Assembly: GCA_002361735.1 (NCBI GenBank)
Contig: DETS01000021.1
Span: 1-34,089, forward strand
Direction of reading: 5' to 3'
Length of the DNA: 34,089 nucleotides
DNA from: Lachnospiraceae bacterium UBA3282
Lineage (GTDB): Bacteria > Bacillota > Clostridia > Lachnospirales > Lachnospiraceae
In this document: one piece after another, positions 22,859 through 29,886 of the stretch
Layout of the letters: every line of letters starts with the position of its first letter
Position numbering within the stretch: the stretch's first letter is position 1
Made by a program: the position numbers and the translations under genes
Notes under the pieces: generated by a model
Databases searched by the model: none
What the model was told of the DNA's origin: nothing
The model's input: only the letters and a program-made list of their open reading frames with translations

Positions 22859-24229
22859 TTATTCCCCCTTCGGTCCCTTCCTTCCATATCCCGTAATCAC
22901 CGCCACCGCCAGGATCACAAGCATACATATGGAATAGTAATTCACAAAGGGCACCGACCCGGGCGCCACCGCCATTCCCTCAAACTGCGCGGACAACTGC
23001 GCAGGAATCACACAATGCACCGTCCACGGCGCCAGAAAGCAGAATACGCAGCCGGTACAGTCCATCAAATTCGCCCTACGATACCGGTTGACGCCCGCCT
23101 TTTCCCCAATCTCATGAATCAGGTCGCCAAGCGCCACGATCGCCACGGAAATAACACCCGTTACCATACTTAAAATGCCCACGGACAGTACAATGGTCGC
23201 CTCCGTGCTGCGCTCTGTTTTGGCAAGTCGCGAAAGCAGCGCGCCCACATCCTCAAAGAAGCCGCTGCGCTCCAGCACGCCCAAAAGGGCAAACACACCG
23301 ATCAGCATCGCCATAGTTCCTGCCGTTCCGGTAACGGCTTCTATCATAACGCCCGTTACGAAAAATCCGCCCGGAAACGCGATCAGGTCACTCACCTTAT
23401 AGATTCCTGACAAAAGCCCTGCCGCAATCCCCGCAAGGATTCCCCAGGACAGTGCCGTGATCAGATGCTTTCTCATCATGCACAGTACGATGATCACTAC
23501 GGGAACCACCAGCATGATCAGACTCAGCGGATTTTCTGTAACATCTGTTATTCCACTTCCGCCTGCCCCATCCGCGGTCTTCGCAAACAGCAAAAACAAC
23601 AGCAATGCCCCCGCCGCCGCAGGCAGGCTGTAGCGCATCCTCGTCTTTACCACCGTTCCCAGATCCGCGTGCTGTGTGGCGGAAGAAGCGATCGTCGTAT
23701 CCGAGATCGGACCCAGATTATCGCCGAACGCCGCGCCTGACACAATCGCGCCTATCATATATGCAGGCGCCGCGCCTGCCATCACACCTACAGGGAACAG
23801 AATCGGGATCACCACAAAATAAGTTCCCACCGAGGTGCCCGTGGCAAACGCAAGCAGACAGGTGATCAGAAAGCTTGCCGCCACGAAAAGTCTGCCCGTA
23901 AAGCCCGCCTCCACCACATAGACCGCAATGGTCTGCACCACACCGCTCGCCGAGATCAGCTTACCCGAAACTGCCGCCAGGATCACCGCCAGCACGATCA
24001 CGCCGAACATCGGCTTGCTCAAGCCGTAAACCATTGCCTCCCCATATGCCTTTTCCTCTTTTGTAAAAATAACGCCCGTTATAAGCGCTGCAAAAAAGGC
24101 CGGCACATAGCCGTTTACGTTGGACTGGCTGACCGCCGCCCATAAAATCATCATTGCCGCCACCAGCAAAGGCACAAGGCTCCCCGCTTTTCCAAAATGA
24201 TATTCTATTCTCTGTTCTTTTTGTTTCAT
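22859..24229 (-). CDS. nhaC: NhaC family Na+/H+ antiporter-like transporter
   Basis: This secondary transporter of the ion-transporter superfamily exchanges sodium for protons; some NhaC relatives instead exchange malate/lactate or amino acids. It has about 456 residues with 11-12 hydrophobic segments. The first is LVPLLVAAMMILWAAVSQ, and the conserved region ATGTSVGTYFVVIPILFPVG is followed by the polar GAAFGDNLGPISDTTIASS, typical of NhaC. The start chosen is ATG 24229 (MKQKEQRIEY), which has GGAGG 5 nt upstream; ATG 24241 with AAGGGA is an alternative. The predicted transcript starts near 24292, so longer starts are excluded. It has its own promoter, divergent from the sulfatase-like gene. 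No terminator was seen before the ATPase repeat region. Confidence 0.88.
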   Translation of the reverse strand: MKQKEQRIEYHFGKAGSLVPLLVAAMMILWAAVSQSNVNGYVPAFFAALITGVIFTKEEKAYGEAMVYGLSKPMFGVIVLAVILAAVSGKLISASGVVQTIAVYVVEAGFTGRLFVAASFLITCLLAFATGTSVGTYFVVIPILFPVGVMAGAAPAYMIGAIVSGAAFGDNLGPISDTTIASSATQHADLGTVVKTRMRYSLPAAAGALLLFLLFAKTADGAGGSGITDVTENPLSLIMLVVPVVIIVLCMMRKHLITALSWGILAGIAAGLLSGIYKVSDLIAFPGGFFVTGVMIEAVTGTAGTMAMLIGVFALLGVLERSGFFEDVGALLSRLAKTERSTEATIVLSVGILSMVTGVISVAIVALGDLIHEIGEKAGVNRYRRANLMDCTGCVFCFLAPWTVHCVIPAQLSAQFEGMAVAPGSVPFVNYYSICMLVILAVAVITGYGRKGPKGE

Positions 24230-24298
24230 ACTTTCCTCCATCGCCGATCCCTTCTCTGCCGCTTTCCACGTTCTGCAGACATTTCCCTTTACCACTCT

Positions 24299-24327
24299 AT
24301 CATATCCTCTCCCCGTCGTTCTATCAA
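24299..24327 (-). promoter_or_regulatory. Promoter of the nhaC-like gene
   Basis: TTGATA (24322-24327) and TATGAT (24299-24304) are separated by 17 nt on the minus strand. The predicted start is near 24292, 60 nt before the chosen ATG. Confidence 0.72.
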
Positions 24328-24368
24328 GCTATTTTCTCCCCCCGCAGGGCGAAACAGCGCCCGCCGCC

Positions 24369-24398
24369 TTTACAAATTTTCTTCCGCTATGCTATACT
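24369..24398 (+). promoter_or_regulatory. Promoter of the sulfatase-like gene
   Basis: TTTACA (24369-24374), an 18-nt spacer and TATACT (24393-24398), with TGC directly before the -10 forming an extended -10. The predicted start is near 24405, about 53 nt before the ATG. Confidence 0.62.
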
Positions 24399-24457
24399 TG
24401 TCAGGAATATGGCAAAGCTTTCATACTTTTATATAGAGAAAGGATAGGAACCGCAAA

Positions 24458-26077
24458 ATGCACCACGAAAATCGACCTTTGGCAAAGATGTCTACCACGA
24501 TCATATTATCTCTGACCACCTGCTTCATGTTCTTTATCTATGCCCCGATGGAGCTGTACTTAACGAATCAGAGTGAATTTTTCTACGATGTCTACATCCT
24601 ATTTCCTCTGATTTTCTGCAATTTCCTTCTATTTTTCATTGTCAGCGTACTGGTGGGAAAGCTGCTGCTCCATACGCGGCTGTCCCGTCCTTATCTTTAT
24701 GCCTACTTTATCGCCTTTGTCTGCTCTTATATCCAGGGGAACTTCTTTGCCGCCTGGCTGCCGATCATCAAAGGGCAGATGCTTAACTGGAACGACTATC
24801 CCATCGAAAGGCTAAAGAGCATACTTCTGTGGGTCATCGTCATTGCCCTGTTTTTCGTGCTCCTTCGCAAAAAAGGGTACGACTTTATGGACAGGCTGAT
24901 CAAGATCGTCAGCGGCGGCATGGGGCTCATGCTCCTTATAACGCTGTGCATTTTATTCGTATCGACCGGCGGCTATCAGAAGAAAGAGATCTTAAGTACG
25001 GCGACTGCCAAAGATATGCTGACCCTGTCGCAGAACAAAAATTTCGTGATTCTCCTGCTCGACGCTGCCGACAGTCCTTCTATGGAGCAGGTCATTGCCG
25101 AGGATCCCGACCGCTATGAGCCGATTTTCGAAGACTTTACCTACTACACCAACACCACCTCCGGCTATCCCTACACGGTGCATTCAATCCCCCTGATCCT
25201 CACCGGCGAGTGGTTTGAGAAACAGACGACATTCGAAGCGTTTCGCACGGAAGCGTACCGCAATTCTCCGCTGTTTGCCAATCTGGAAGAGCTGGGTTAC
25301 CGCATGGGCATCTATGAAGTCAATTTTGCGGTAGATGCTTCGGAGCAGAATCGCTTCGATAACATCCTTTCCTGCAAACGCAAAGTAAGTTCCCCTTTCA
25401 CGTTCTGCCGCTGGCAGGTACAGATGACGGGCTACCGCTACGCACCCTTTGACTTAAAGCGTTTCTGCTATGTATACACAAACGCGTTCAACACGCTCAA
25501 GGTCCTTCCCGAAAATGAGCTCTTTGAGGACGAAAACGACTTCTTCTGGGACAGGCTCCGCGGGGAATCGTTCAATCTGATCGAGCAAAACTGCTTCCGC
25601 TTCATCCATGTGGAAGGCGCTCACACGCCCTATCTGCATGACGAAGACATGAACCGTGTGGAGAACGCCACCTATGACGACGCCCTCAAGTCGTGTCTCA
25701 CCATCACGGACACCTATCTGAAAAAGCTCAAGGAAGCCGGCATCTACGATGACAGCTGCATCATTATCATGGCGGATCACGGATACGGTTCCGGATTTAA
25801 CGATAACCCCATTTTCTTCGTCAAGGGGTTTGCGGAACACCATCCCCTGCAGCGAAACGACGCGCCGATTTCCCACGGCGATCTGCAGGAAGCCTACCGC
25901 AGGCTTTTGGCAGGTCAGGACAGCAGCACCTTATTTGACTGGTCGGAGGGAGATGACAGGGAACGCCGCTTTCTCTTTCAGGATGACGACAACAATCCGC
26001 AGGAAATCATGGAAGAATATCTGCAAAAAGGACATGCCGGGAACCGGGATACCTTAATCAAGATCAGAGAATTTTAA
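24458..26077 (+). CDS. Membrane sulfatase-like / phosphotransferase-type protein (alkaline phosphatase superfamily)
   Basis: The protein has 539 residues. Five transmembrane segments occupy the first third (about 13-33, 45-70, 79-100, 121-137, 152-171), followed by an extracellular sulfatase-fold domain, the layout of lipoteichoic acid synthases and phosphoethanolamine transferases. Visible active-site elements are Asp202 in LLLDAADS, a Thr/Ser-rich segment TNTTSGYPYTVHS (about 231-243) in the nucleophile position, HVEGAHTPY and MADHGYGSG with the metal-binding Asp-His. It lacks the canonical LtaS motifs, so polyglycerol-phosphate synthesis is unlikely; transfer of a phospho-substituent to an envelope glycan is a guess. 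It is monocistronic: its own promoter, and two terminator-like hairpins after the stop. Confidence 0.8.
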   Translation: MHHENRPLAKMSTTIILSLTTCFMFFIYAPMELYLTNQSEFFYDVYILFPLIFCNFLLFFIVSVLVGKLLLHTRLSRPYLYAYFIAFVCSYIQGNFFAAWLPIIKGQMLNWNDYPIERLKSILLWVIVIALFFVLLRKKGYDFMDRLIKIVSGGMGLMLLITLCILFVSTGGYQKKEILSTATAKDMLTLSQNKNFVILLLDAADSPSMEQVIAEDPDRYEPIFEDFTYYTNTTSGYPYTVHSIPLILTGEWFEKQTTFEAFRTEAYRNSPLFANLEELGYRMGIYEVNFAVDASEQNRFDNILSCKRKVSSPFTFCRWQVQMTGYRYAPFDLKRFCYVYTNAFNTLKVLPENELFEDENDFFWDRLRGESFNLIEQNCFRFIHVEGAHTPYLHDEDMNRVENATYDDALKSCLTITDTYLKKLKEAGIYDDSCIIIMADHGYGSGFNDNPIFFVKGFAEHHPLQRNDAPISHGDLQEAYRRLLAGQDSSTLFDWSEGDDRERRFLFQDDDNNPQEIMEEYLQKGHAGNRDTLIKIREF

Positions 26078-26081
26078 ACCA

Positions 26082-26128
26082 GCAGTACGGATCATTTCTT
26101 GCGAAATAATCCGTACTGCAACCCCTTT
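26082..26128 (+). terminator. Terminator of the sulfatase-like gene
   Basis: GCAGTACGGAT (26082-26092) and ATCCGTACTGC (26109-26119) form a perfect 11-bp stem. A further ATTTC/GAAAT stem lies inside, separated by one mismatch, with a 4-nt loop. It is followed by AACCCCTTTT, starting 4 nt past the stop codon. Confidence 0.75.
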
Positions 26129-26134
26129 TACACT

Positions 26135-26187
26135 ACCTGTCAAATCTTACTCTATGTAAAAAAGTAAATCTTTGTCAGGTCTTTTTT
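26135..26187 (+). terminator. Second, imperfect terminator-like hairpin
   Basis: ACCTGTCAAATCTTACT (26135-26151) pairs imperfectly with the segment 26163-26180 and is followed by CTTTTTT (26181-26187). It backs up the first terminator on the plus strand. It also lies inside the putative transcript of the opposing promoter at 26224-26252. Confidence 0.5.
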
Positions 26188-26200
26188 ATGCGTATTTCAG

Positions 26201-26252
26201 ACTACATTCTGTAGTTGTCTTTAATGTTAGCATCGCTGCCGAAAAATGTCAA
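26201..26252 (-). promoter_or_regulatory. Orphan promoter with BlaI-like dyad, no gene downstream
   Basis: On the minus strand TTGACA (26247-26252), a 17-nt spacer and TAACAT (26224-26229) form a good promoter. The dyad ACTACA-TTC-TGTAGT (26201-26215) covers about +3 to +17. The layout closely matches the blaI promoter at 31628-31674. No open reading frame follows; the predicted RNA would run through the 26078-26200 spacer and antisense to the 3' end of the sulfatase-like gene. The rest of the gap (26253-26393) shows no gene or clear terminator for bioY. Confidence 0.6.
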
Positions 26253-26393
26253 CAGCGTTTCACGAACTCCAAATTTCTCCCGCTCTAAAGCGCCGTCATT
26301 GCTACACTTTTATCATTCAAGCTGCCATAACCGCCGGCCGACATCCCTGTCCTGCCGCGGCTTCTGCTTCCTTTTGGCTGCTTTATGCTGCCG

Positions 26394-26987
26394 CTACTCT
26401 CCCATAATATCCGCAAGCCGCCTGCGCAGGAGATTCCCCAGCGAGAGCGCAAGCAGCATCTTTACGATATCCGGAATGAGGAAGGGGATCACACACCAAC
26501 CGAGCACTGTCCCCAGGCTGACCGGACCGGTCTGCCGCAGATACACTGCCATAAACCATGCCGTGCCGACAGACAGATAAACGATCATACCGAGCGCCAT
26601 GCCAAGCAGCTGCGCCCACAGTTTTCTGCCGAACAGCCGCTCCATCAGCCACATCACCAGCCCGGCAAAGATAAAGCCAAGGATATAGCCGCCCGTCGTA
26701 TTCAAAAGCACACCGATGCCGCCCTTAAATCCCGCAAACACCGGCAGCCCAACCGCACCTAAGAGCACATAGACCACGATCGACATCGTACCGCGCCTGC
26801 CGCCCAGCACCGATACCGCAAGAAATACCGCAAAAGTCTGTAGGGTAAAGGGCACTACCGTCGGAATGGAGATCCAGGAGCAGATGGCAATCAGCACCGC
26901 AAATACAGCGGTATATGCCATGTCGTAAGTTTTGCCCCTGCCTGCCGTTTGTTTCTGTACCGTTTCTGTCTGTGTCTGTGTTTTCAT
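26394..26987 (-). CDS. bioY: Biotin transporter S component BioY
   Basis: This is the substrate-binding membrane subunit of an ECF-type biotin uptake system. It has 197 residues with six hydrophobic segments. The family pattern is visible in ISIPTVVPFTLQTFAVFLAV, GAVGLPVFAGFKGGIGVLLNTTGGYILGF and the last helix region DIVKMLLALSLG. A Gln/Thr-rich hydrophilic N-terminus of about 18 residues precedes the first helix. ATG has GGGAGG at 5 nt. No bioMN energising module is adjacent, so it probably uses the shared EcfAA'T module. Regulation is clear: the promoter lies within a BirA operator, so uptake should be repressed when biotinyl-AMP is plentiful. Confidence 0.94.
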   Translation of the reverse strand: MKTQTQTETVQKQTAGRGKTYDMAYTAVFAVLIAICSWISIPTVVPFTLQTFAVFLAVSVLGGRRGTMSIVVYVLLGAVGLPVFAGFKGGIGVLLNTTGGYILGFIFAGLVMWLMERLFGRKLWAQLLGMALGMIVYLSVGTAWFMAVYLRQTGPVSLGTVLGWCVIPFLIPDIVKMLLALSLGNLLRRRLADIMGE

Positions 26988-27032
26988 CTGTTCCTCCCTC
27001 GTCTTTCATGACTCCCAATCTTTTCTGAGGGT

Positions 27033-27061
27033 ATCCTAACACAAGACCGTCTCATTGTCAA
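27033..27061 (-). promoter_or_regulatory. bioY promoter
   Basis: TTGACA (27056-27061) and TAGGAT (27033-27038) are separated by 17 nt on the minus strand. The -35 is embedded in one half-site of the BirA operator. Confidence 0.75.
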
Positions 27062-27086
27062 CCCAATATATTTATTAGTTAACAAT
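27054..27086. promoter_or_regulatory. BirA operator of bioY
   Basis: ATTGTCAAC (27054-27062), 15 nt, then GTTAACAAT (27078-27086). The half-sites are inverted and differ from perfect symmetry at one position. Half-site sequence and spacing fit the Gram-positive biotin operator bound by the BirA dimer with biotinyl-AMP. Confidence 0.88.
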
Positions 27087-27168
27087 TGGTTCCGTTTTCA
27101 GCATGCCTCCCTTTCTTTCATCACGTACTTCTCCCGCTCTCTGTCCTTCTTCCACGACTCTCCACGCT

Positions 27169-28338
27169 CTATCTTCCTGTCTTCATCCCCCGCAGTCGCT
27201 CCACGATCTCCGCCAGCGCCTCTACCGTCCTGTCGATTTCCTCCATCGTGTTCTCATCGGAAAGGGTAAGTCGCAGCGAACCGCGGGCCTCCTCGCGGGG
27301 CAGCCCGATTGCAAGGAGTACATGGGAGGGCTCGGTATCCCCCGATGCGCAAGCCGAACCTGTGGAGCCGCAGATGCCTTTTTGATCCAAAAGAATAAGC
27401 AGGGACTCCCCCTCGATATCGCGGAAACAGAAATGGGCGCTGCCCGGCAGTCTGTCATCCCTTGGTCCGTTCAATCTGCTGTGCGGAATCTTCGCCAGCA
27501 CGCTGTCGATCAGGTGATCCCGCAGGGCGCTCTCCCGCTCCATCCGCTCCTGCAGGGTCTCTTTCGCAAGCGCCGCTGCCTTCCCAAAGCCCACGATGCC
27601 GGGGACATGCAGCGTACCCGCCCGTCGCCCCCGTTCCTGTGCGCCGCCGTGCAAAAGGGGCGGCAGCCGCAGATTTTCCCGACAATAAAGGATGCCCACG
27701 CCTTTGGGGCCGCCCAGCTTATGACCGCTGGCGGAAAGCAGATCGATCTCCAGCTTCTCCACGTCAAGGGGCACATGACCATATGCCTGCACTGCATCCG
27801 TATGAAAAAGCGCTCCCCGCTCATGCGCGATCCTGCTAAGCTCGGCAAGGGGCTCCAGTGTCCCGATCTCATTATTTGCCGCCATAACGGAAACCAGGAC
27901 GGTATCCTGACGGACCGCCCTCTCCAATGTCTCAGGGTGCACCTTCCCTTCCGCGTCCACCGGCAGATAAGTGACCTCATACCCCTGCTTCTCCAAATAT
28001 TTGCAGGTATGCAGCACGGCATGGTGTTCGATGGCGCTCACAACGATGTGTTTCCCCTTCTCCGCACGCATCTCCGCCACAGAGCGCAGCGCCCAGTTAT
28101 CCGACTCCGTACCGCTGCCCGTAAAGAAAACTTCCGTAGGTTTTGCGCCGATCAGGGCACCCGCCCGCTCTCTGGCAAGCCGCACCGCCCGCTTCGCCTC
28201 CCCGGCGAAACCATAAACGGCAGCGGGATTGGCATAGATTTCCCGAAAGAAGGGCAGCATCTCCTGCAGGACCTCCTCCCTCATCCCGGTGGTCGCCGCA
28301 TTGTCTAAATAAATTCGGTCTATCGTTTCTTGCTCCAT
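27169..28338 (-). CDS. Cysteine desulfurase (NifS/IscS-like, class V aminotransferase fold)
   Basis: This PLP enzyme converts cysteine to alanine and passes a persulfide to Fe-S cluster, thiamine or tRNA-thiolation pathways. It has 389 residues from ATG 28338 (MEQETIDRIYLDNAATT). The open frame reaches further upstream, but family homology starts here and AGGAAAG precedes it. Key residues are IEHHAVLH (PLP-stacking His), HTDAVQ (PLP Asp), SGHK with Lys207 forming the Schiff base, and Cys330 in TGSACASG as the persulfide carrier on a long loop (group I type). It lies 52 nt behind the C-S lyase gene, most likely cotranscribed. No IscU/NifU scaffold or IscR is in the window. Confidence 0.92.
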   Translation of the reverse strand: MEQETIDRIYLDNAATTGMREEVLQEMLPFFREIYANPAAVYGFAGEAKRAVRLARERAGALIGAKPTEVFFTGSGTESDNWALRSVAEMRAEKGKHIVVSAIEHHAVLHTCKYLEKQGYEVTYLPVDAEGKVHPETLERAVRQDTVLVSVMAANNEIGTLEPLAELSRIAHERGALFHTDAVQAYGHVPLDVEKLEIDLLSASGHKLGGPKGVGILYCRENLRLPPLLHGGAQERGRRAGTLHVPGIVGFGKAAALAKETLQERMERESALRDHLIDSVLAKIPHSRLNGPRDDRLPGSAHFCFRDIEGESLLILLDQKGICGSTGSACASGDTEPSHVLLAIGLPREEARGSLRLTLSDENTMEEIDRTVEALAEIVERLRGMKTGR

Positions 28339-28390
28339 CTTATCACTTTCCTGCCACCAGGTCTCAACGCCGGCAGCTATCCCCGTAATC

Positions 28391-29566
28391 TCAAAGCGCT
28401 CCTTTGATCCGCTCCAGCGCCTCCCGCAGCAGCTTCCTCGGGCAGGCGGCATTGATGCGCTGGAAGCCCGCGCCTCCCGCCCCAAACATCCCGCCGCCGT
28501 CCAGCCAAAGCTTCGCCTCGTGGACGATTTTATGCTCCAGCGCCGCCTCGCTCAGCCCAAGCTCCCTGAAATCCAGCCACACCAGATAGGTGCCCTCATG
28601 CGCCGCCAAGTGCACGCCGGGAAGGTTCTCCTCCACATACTGTCCGATAAAAGCGATATTGTCCGCCACATAGCGCATCATCGCCCGGTACCACTCCTCA
28701 CCCTGCCGGTATGCCGCCTCGCACGCCACCTGCCCCATGACGTTGAGCTCACTGACACCCGCGGCATCCATACAGCTGCGAAACCGCTTCCGCAGCTCCC
28801 CGCTTGGGATAAAGATATTGGAAAGGCTTAAGCCCGCCAGATTAAAGGTCTTACTGGGGGAGGTACAGACGACGCAGCGCTGCGCATACTCCTGTTTCAG
28901 AGCCGCAAACACGTGATGCTTCCCCCGAAAGGCAAAATCGGCATGGATCTCGTCACTGACCACGATCACCTGATGCTGCATACAAAGGTCGCCCAGGCGG
29001 ATCAGTTCCTCCTCCTCCCATACCCTACTCACGGGATTGTGAGGGCTGCAAAGGAGGAACAGCTTTACCTGCTGTTCCGAAATCTTTCTCTCAAAATCTT
29101 CAAAATCGATATGATAACGGTTGTCTTCCCCCAGATAAAGGGTATTGGTGACCATCTTCCTGCCGTTGTCGCGAATGACCCCCTCAAAGGGATAGTACAC
29201 AGGCTGCTGGATCAGCACGGCGTCCCCCGGCTGCGTGTATGCCCGGATCGCCATCGCCAGCGCAAAGACCACCCCCGGCGTCTTCACCAGCCATGATCTC
29301 TCCACCGCGAAATCATGATGGCGCAGCATCCAATCCCGCACGCTCTCAAAATAGCCGGGAACCTCCTCCGTATAGCCGAAAATGCCGTGGTCGGTGCGTT
29401 CCCGCATGGCATCCAGCACATAGGAAGACGTTTGGAAATCCATATCCGCCACCCACAGAGGCAGCACATCCTCAGGCTTACCGCGCTCCGCCGCACAGTC
29501 ATACTTGATACAGCCCGTTCCCCTTCTCTCGATTTCTCTGTCAAAGTCCAGATTTCGCTCCGCCAC
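28391..29566 (-). CDS. PatB/MalY-type PLP-dependent C-S beta-lyase (aminotransferase class I/II)
   Basis: Members cleave cystathionine or cysteine conjugates to a thiol, pyruvate and ammonia; MalY and PatB are the characterised relatives. The protein has 391 residues. LPLWVADMDF is the typical N-terminal signature, SPHNPVSRVW the PLP-binding Asn region, VVSDEIHADF the cofactor Asp, and SPSKTFNLAGL carries Lys239 for the Schiff base. The start is GTG 29566 with GGAGG 7 nt upstream. It has its own promoter with a possible sulfur-regulator site at the transcription start. Pairing with a cysteine desulfurase suggests the two work on cysteine-derived sulfur; the true substrate is not decidable from sequence. 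Confidence 0.9.
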   Translation of the reverse strand: MAERNLDFDREIERRGTGCIKYDCAAERGKPEDVLPLWVADMDFQTSSYVLDAMRERTDHGIFGYTEEVPGYFESVRDWMLRHHDFAVERSWLVKTPGVVFALAMAIRAYTQPGDAVLIQQPVYYPFEGVIRDNGRKMVTNTLYLGEDNRYHIDFEDFERKISEQQVKLFLLCSPHNPVSRVWEEEELIRLGDLCMQHQVIVVSDEIHADFAFRGKHHVFAALKQEYAQRCVVCTSPSKTFNLAGLSLSNIFIPSGELRKRFRSCMDAAGVSELNVMGQVACEAAYRQGEEWYRAMMRYVADNIAFIGQYVEENLPGVHLAAHEGTYLVWLDFRELGLSEAALEHKIVHEAKLWLDGGGMFGAGGAGFQRINAACPRKLLREALERIKGAL

Positions 29567-29674
29567 TCTGTTTCCTCCGTTCTTTTGCGTTCACAGCTTC
29601 CCTGCGCTCACGCTGCTTCCGTGTCCTCAACCTTGCCGTCCGCCCATTTCCTGCGGCGCTTTCGGTATCACACA

Positions 29675-29731
29675 ATCCCTACTAAATTACTATGTTATAA
29701 ACCATTATAACAAAACTCACAAAAACTGCAA
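29675..29731 (-). promoter_or_regulatory. Promoter of the C-S lyase/cysteine desulfurase operon with possible Rrf2-type site
   Basis: TTGCAG (29726-29731), a 16-nt spacer and a perfect TATAAT (29704-29709) on the minus strand. Just downstream, 29675-29698 contains CCCTACTAAATTACTATG, resembling one half of Rrf2-family (CymR/IscR) sulfur-regulator boxes; the second half is degenerate. The 29567-29886 gap also holds the hairpin at 29773-29805; nothing else was recognised in it. Confidence 0.6.
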
Positions 29732-29772
29732 GCCCTAATCTTACGAACGGCTGAAACTTTTCCCTAAAATGC

Positions 29773-29805
29773 GTGCAGCGGCTGCCAAAAAGCAGCCGCT
29801 CGCAC
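29773..29805 (-). terminator. Hairpin terminator behind the BlaR1-like gene
   Basis: AGCGGCTGC (29777-29785) and GCAGCCGCT (29792-29800) form a perfect 9-bp stem, extended by GTGC/GCAC with one bulge, around a 6-nt loop. The minus-strand tail (GCATTTTAGG) is only moderately U-rich. It lies about 80 nt past the sensor gene stop. A second small stem CCCGCA/TGCGGG (29881-29896) overlaps that stop codon. Confidence 0.5.
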
Positions 29806-29886
29806 TATCCCCTTTTACACTTCTGTCATCTATATGATACGGATGCCGCGGCATCCCGTCAATAGAGACCTATCTTAACTCCCGCA

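Noticed and set aside
24230..24295. Longer N-terminus of the NhaC-like protein
   Set aside because: The predicted transcription start near 24292 lies inside this extension, and ATG 24229 has a GGAGG site.
26299..26358. Minus-strand 19-residue frame MSAGGYGSLNDKSVAMTAL behind bioY
   Set aside because: Too short to judge, weak ribosome site, no recognised family.
27103..28308. 401-residue plus-strand open frame opposite the cysteine desulfurase
   Set aside because: Antisense shadow of a GC-rich gene with clear PLP-enzyme motifs on the other strand; low-complexity, His/Arg/Pro-rich translation.
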